Part shown: in pieces, positions 63,548 through 64,000 of the stretch
How positions within the stretch are numbered: the first letter of the stretch is position 1
How the letters are laid out: each line of letters begins with the position of its first letter
DNA from: Bacillota bacterium
GTDB lineage: Bacteria > Bacillota > Clostridia > Saccharofermentanales > Fastidiosipilaceae
DNA: 64,000 nucleotides
Reading direction: 5' to 3'
Assembly: GCA_023420115.1 (NCBI GenBank)
Contig: JAEZWR010000048.1
Span: 186,001 to 250,000 of the forward strand
Translations under genes and position numbers: made by a program
Notes under the pieces: model-generated
What the model saw: only the letters and a program-made list of their open reading frames with translations
What the model was told of the DNA's origin: nothing
The model's database searches: none

Positions 63548-64000
63548 ATGAATCAGCAATTTGATATGACTTTAGAAGGTGTAAATGCGCTCAAAGAAGA
63601 ATTGGAACGTCGCAAGGTTCAAGATAGAACTGAGATAGGTGAAAGAATAAAAGTAGCTCTTTCATTTGGAGATCTTTCAGAGAATTCTGAATATGATGAT
63701 GCTAAGCAGGCTCAGAGCGAGAATGAGTCAAGAATTCAAGAGATTGAGGCAATACTTAAAAATGCCAGAGTTATCGGAGAACACGAAATTAGTAGCAATA
63801 AAGTTACACTCGGTTCAAAGGTTACTATCAAAGACTTGGATTTCGACGAAACAATGGATTATGTGTTAGTCAGTGCTCAAGAAGAAGATATCTTTAATGG
63901 AAAGATTTCATCTGAATCACCAGTTGGAATGGCGATAGTAGGCAAACATAGAGGTGATGAGGTTGAAGTTAAGACCCCTATCGGAATGAGTCACTATAAG
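63548..64000 (+). CDS. greA: transcription elongation factor GreA, 3'-truncated by the window edge
   Basis: Rescues backtracked RNA polymerase by stimulating transcript cleavage. Translation from ATG 63548 gives 151 residues with no stop. MTLEGVNALKEELERRK opens the coiled coil, and FGDLSENSEYDDAK carries the conserved acidic tip residues. GSKVTIKDLDF starts the globular domain, and SPVGMAIVGKHRGDEVEVKTPIG ends the visible part. GreA normally has about 158 residues, so only a few are missing. GGAGG at 63539-63543 is the ribosome binding site. Confidence 0.96.
   Translation, partial: MNQQFDMTLEGVNALKEELERRKVQDRTEIGERIKVALSFGDLSENSEYDDAKQAQSENESRIQEIEAILKNARVIGEHEISSNKVTLGSKVTIKDLDFDETMDYVLVSAQEEDIFNGKISSESPVGMAIVGKHRGDEVEVKTPIGMSHYK

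Noticed and set aside
1..64000. CRISPR array, prophage, transposon or conjugative element
   Set aside because: No regularly spaced direct repeats and no transposase, integrase, Cas, capsid or relaxase-like genes.
1..64000. Mollicute-type code with TGA as tryptophan, suggested by AT-richness
   Set aside because: TGA ends genes such as the CYTH and GalK-neighbour frames, in-frame tryptophans use TGG, and cell-wall polymer genes are present.

Overview
This window is AT-rich chromosomal DNA from a Gram-positive bacterium of the Bacillota, most likely class Clostridia. The evidence is a stack of family markers: an rpoD locus of the form yajC-dnaG-rpoD followed by a TrmK-type methyltransferase, groESL behind a CIRCE operator, AddAB rather than RecBCD, a HemZ-type radical SAM protein, an LTA-synthase-like sulfatase, clostridial domains of unknown function (DUF1624, DUF4340, DUF5711), and GGAGG ribosome binding sites throughout. 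TGA is used as a stop, so the code is standard. I cannot name the family or genus. Most of the window is ordinary core genome with short intergenic gaps and clear intrinsic terminators.

Layout. 1-5.0 kb: the 3' part of polA, coaE, a family 2 glycosyltransferase and a DUF1624 membrane protein. 5.1-13 kb: a phosphate-related stretch with a convergent Na/Pi cotransporter (with PhoU domain), then HemZ-like radical SAM protein, an exopolyphosphatase-HD fusion and polyphosphate kinase. 13-15.6 kb: an LTA-synthase-like sulfatase and tRNA-Gly(UCC) and tRNA-Arg(UCU). 15.6-25.4 kb: yajC, dnaG, rpoD, trmK-like, RNase P RNA, rpsO, pnp, groES, groEL. 25.4-35.5 kb: a small membrane protein, a GldA/F/G-like ABC exporter with a DUF4340 partner, then a tightly coupled trio (DUF5711 propeller protein, CYTH triphosphate-tunnel enzyme, enlarged HI0933-type flavoprotein). 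35.7-40 kb: a cyclophilin lipoprotein, a convergent ABC-F ATPase, a 0.77-kb stretch without a gene, and an AAC(3)-family acetyltransferase. 40.4-46.1 kb: pgi, rsmA, a ZapA-like coiled-coil protein, dut, tsaD, smpB. 46.2-48.2 kb: a decaying ABC exporter (ATPase with one nonsense and two frameshift lesions, and a permease stump) beside an XRE regulator. 48.2-57.1 kb: unusually large addB and addA. 57.1-64 kb: an N-terminally extended TadA, galactokinase, a zinc-ribbon membrane protein, thioredoxin reductase, an IMP dehydrogenase, and greA running off the right edge.

How it fits together. Phosphate handling recurs: Na/Pi uptake, PPK and PPX-HD for polyphosphate synthesis and breakdown, and a CYTH enzyme whose relatives cleave triphosphates. 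RNA-level control is also visible: a 12-bp leader hairpin before rpsO carrying a possible S15 recognition motif, a long folded leader before pnp, a CIRCE operator on groESL, and a folded leader plus dyad operator between the XRE regulator and addAB.

I saw no CRISPR array, prophage, transposase or obvious new defence island. The observations most worth follow-up are the DUF5711-CYTH-flavoprotein trio, the HemZ/PPX-HD/PPK cluster, the xre-addAB regulatory region, and the RNA leaders of rpsO and pnp. Start codons were reassigned from the longest frame wherever a Shine-Dalgarno sequence clearly pointed to an internal start.
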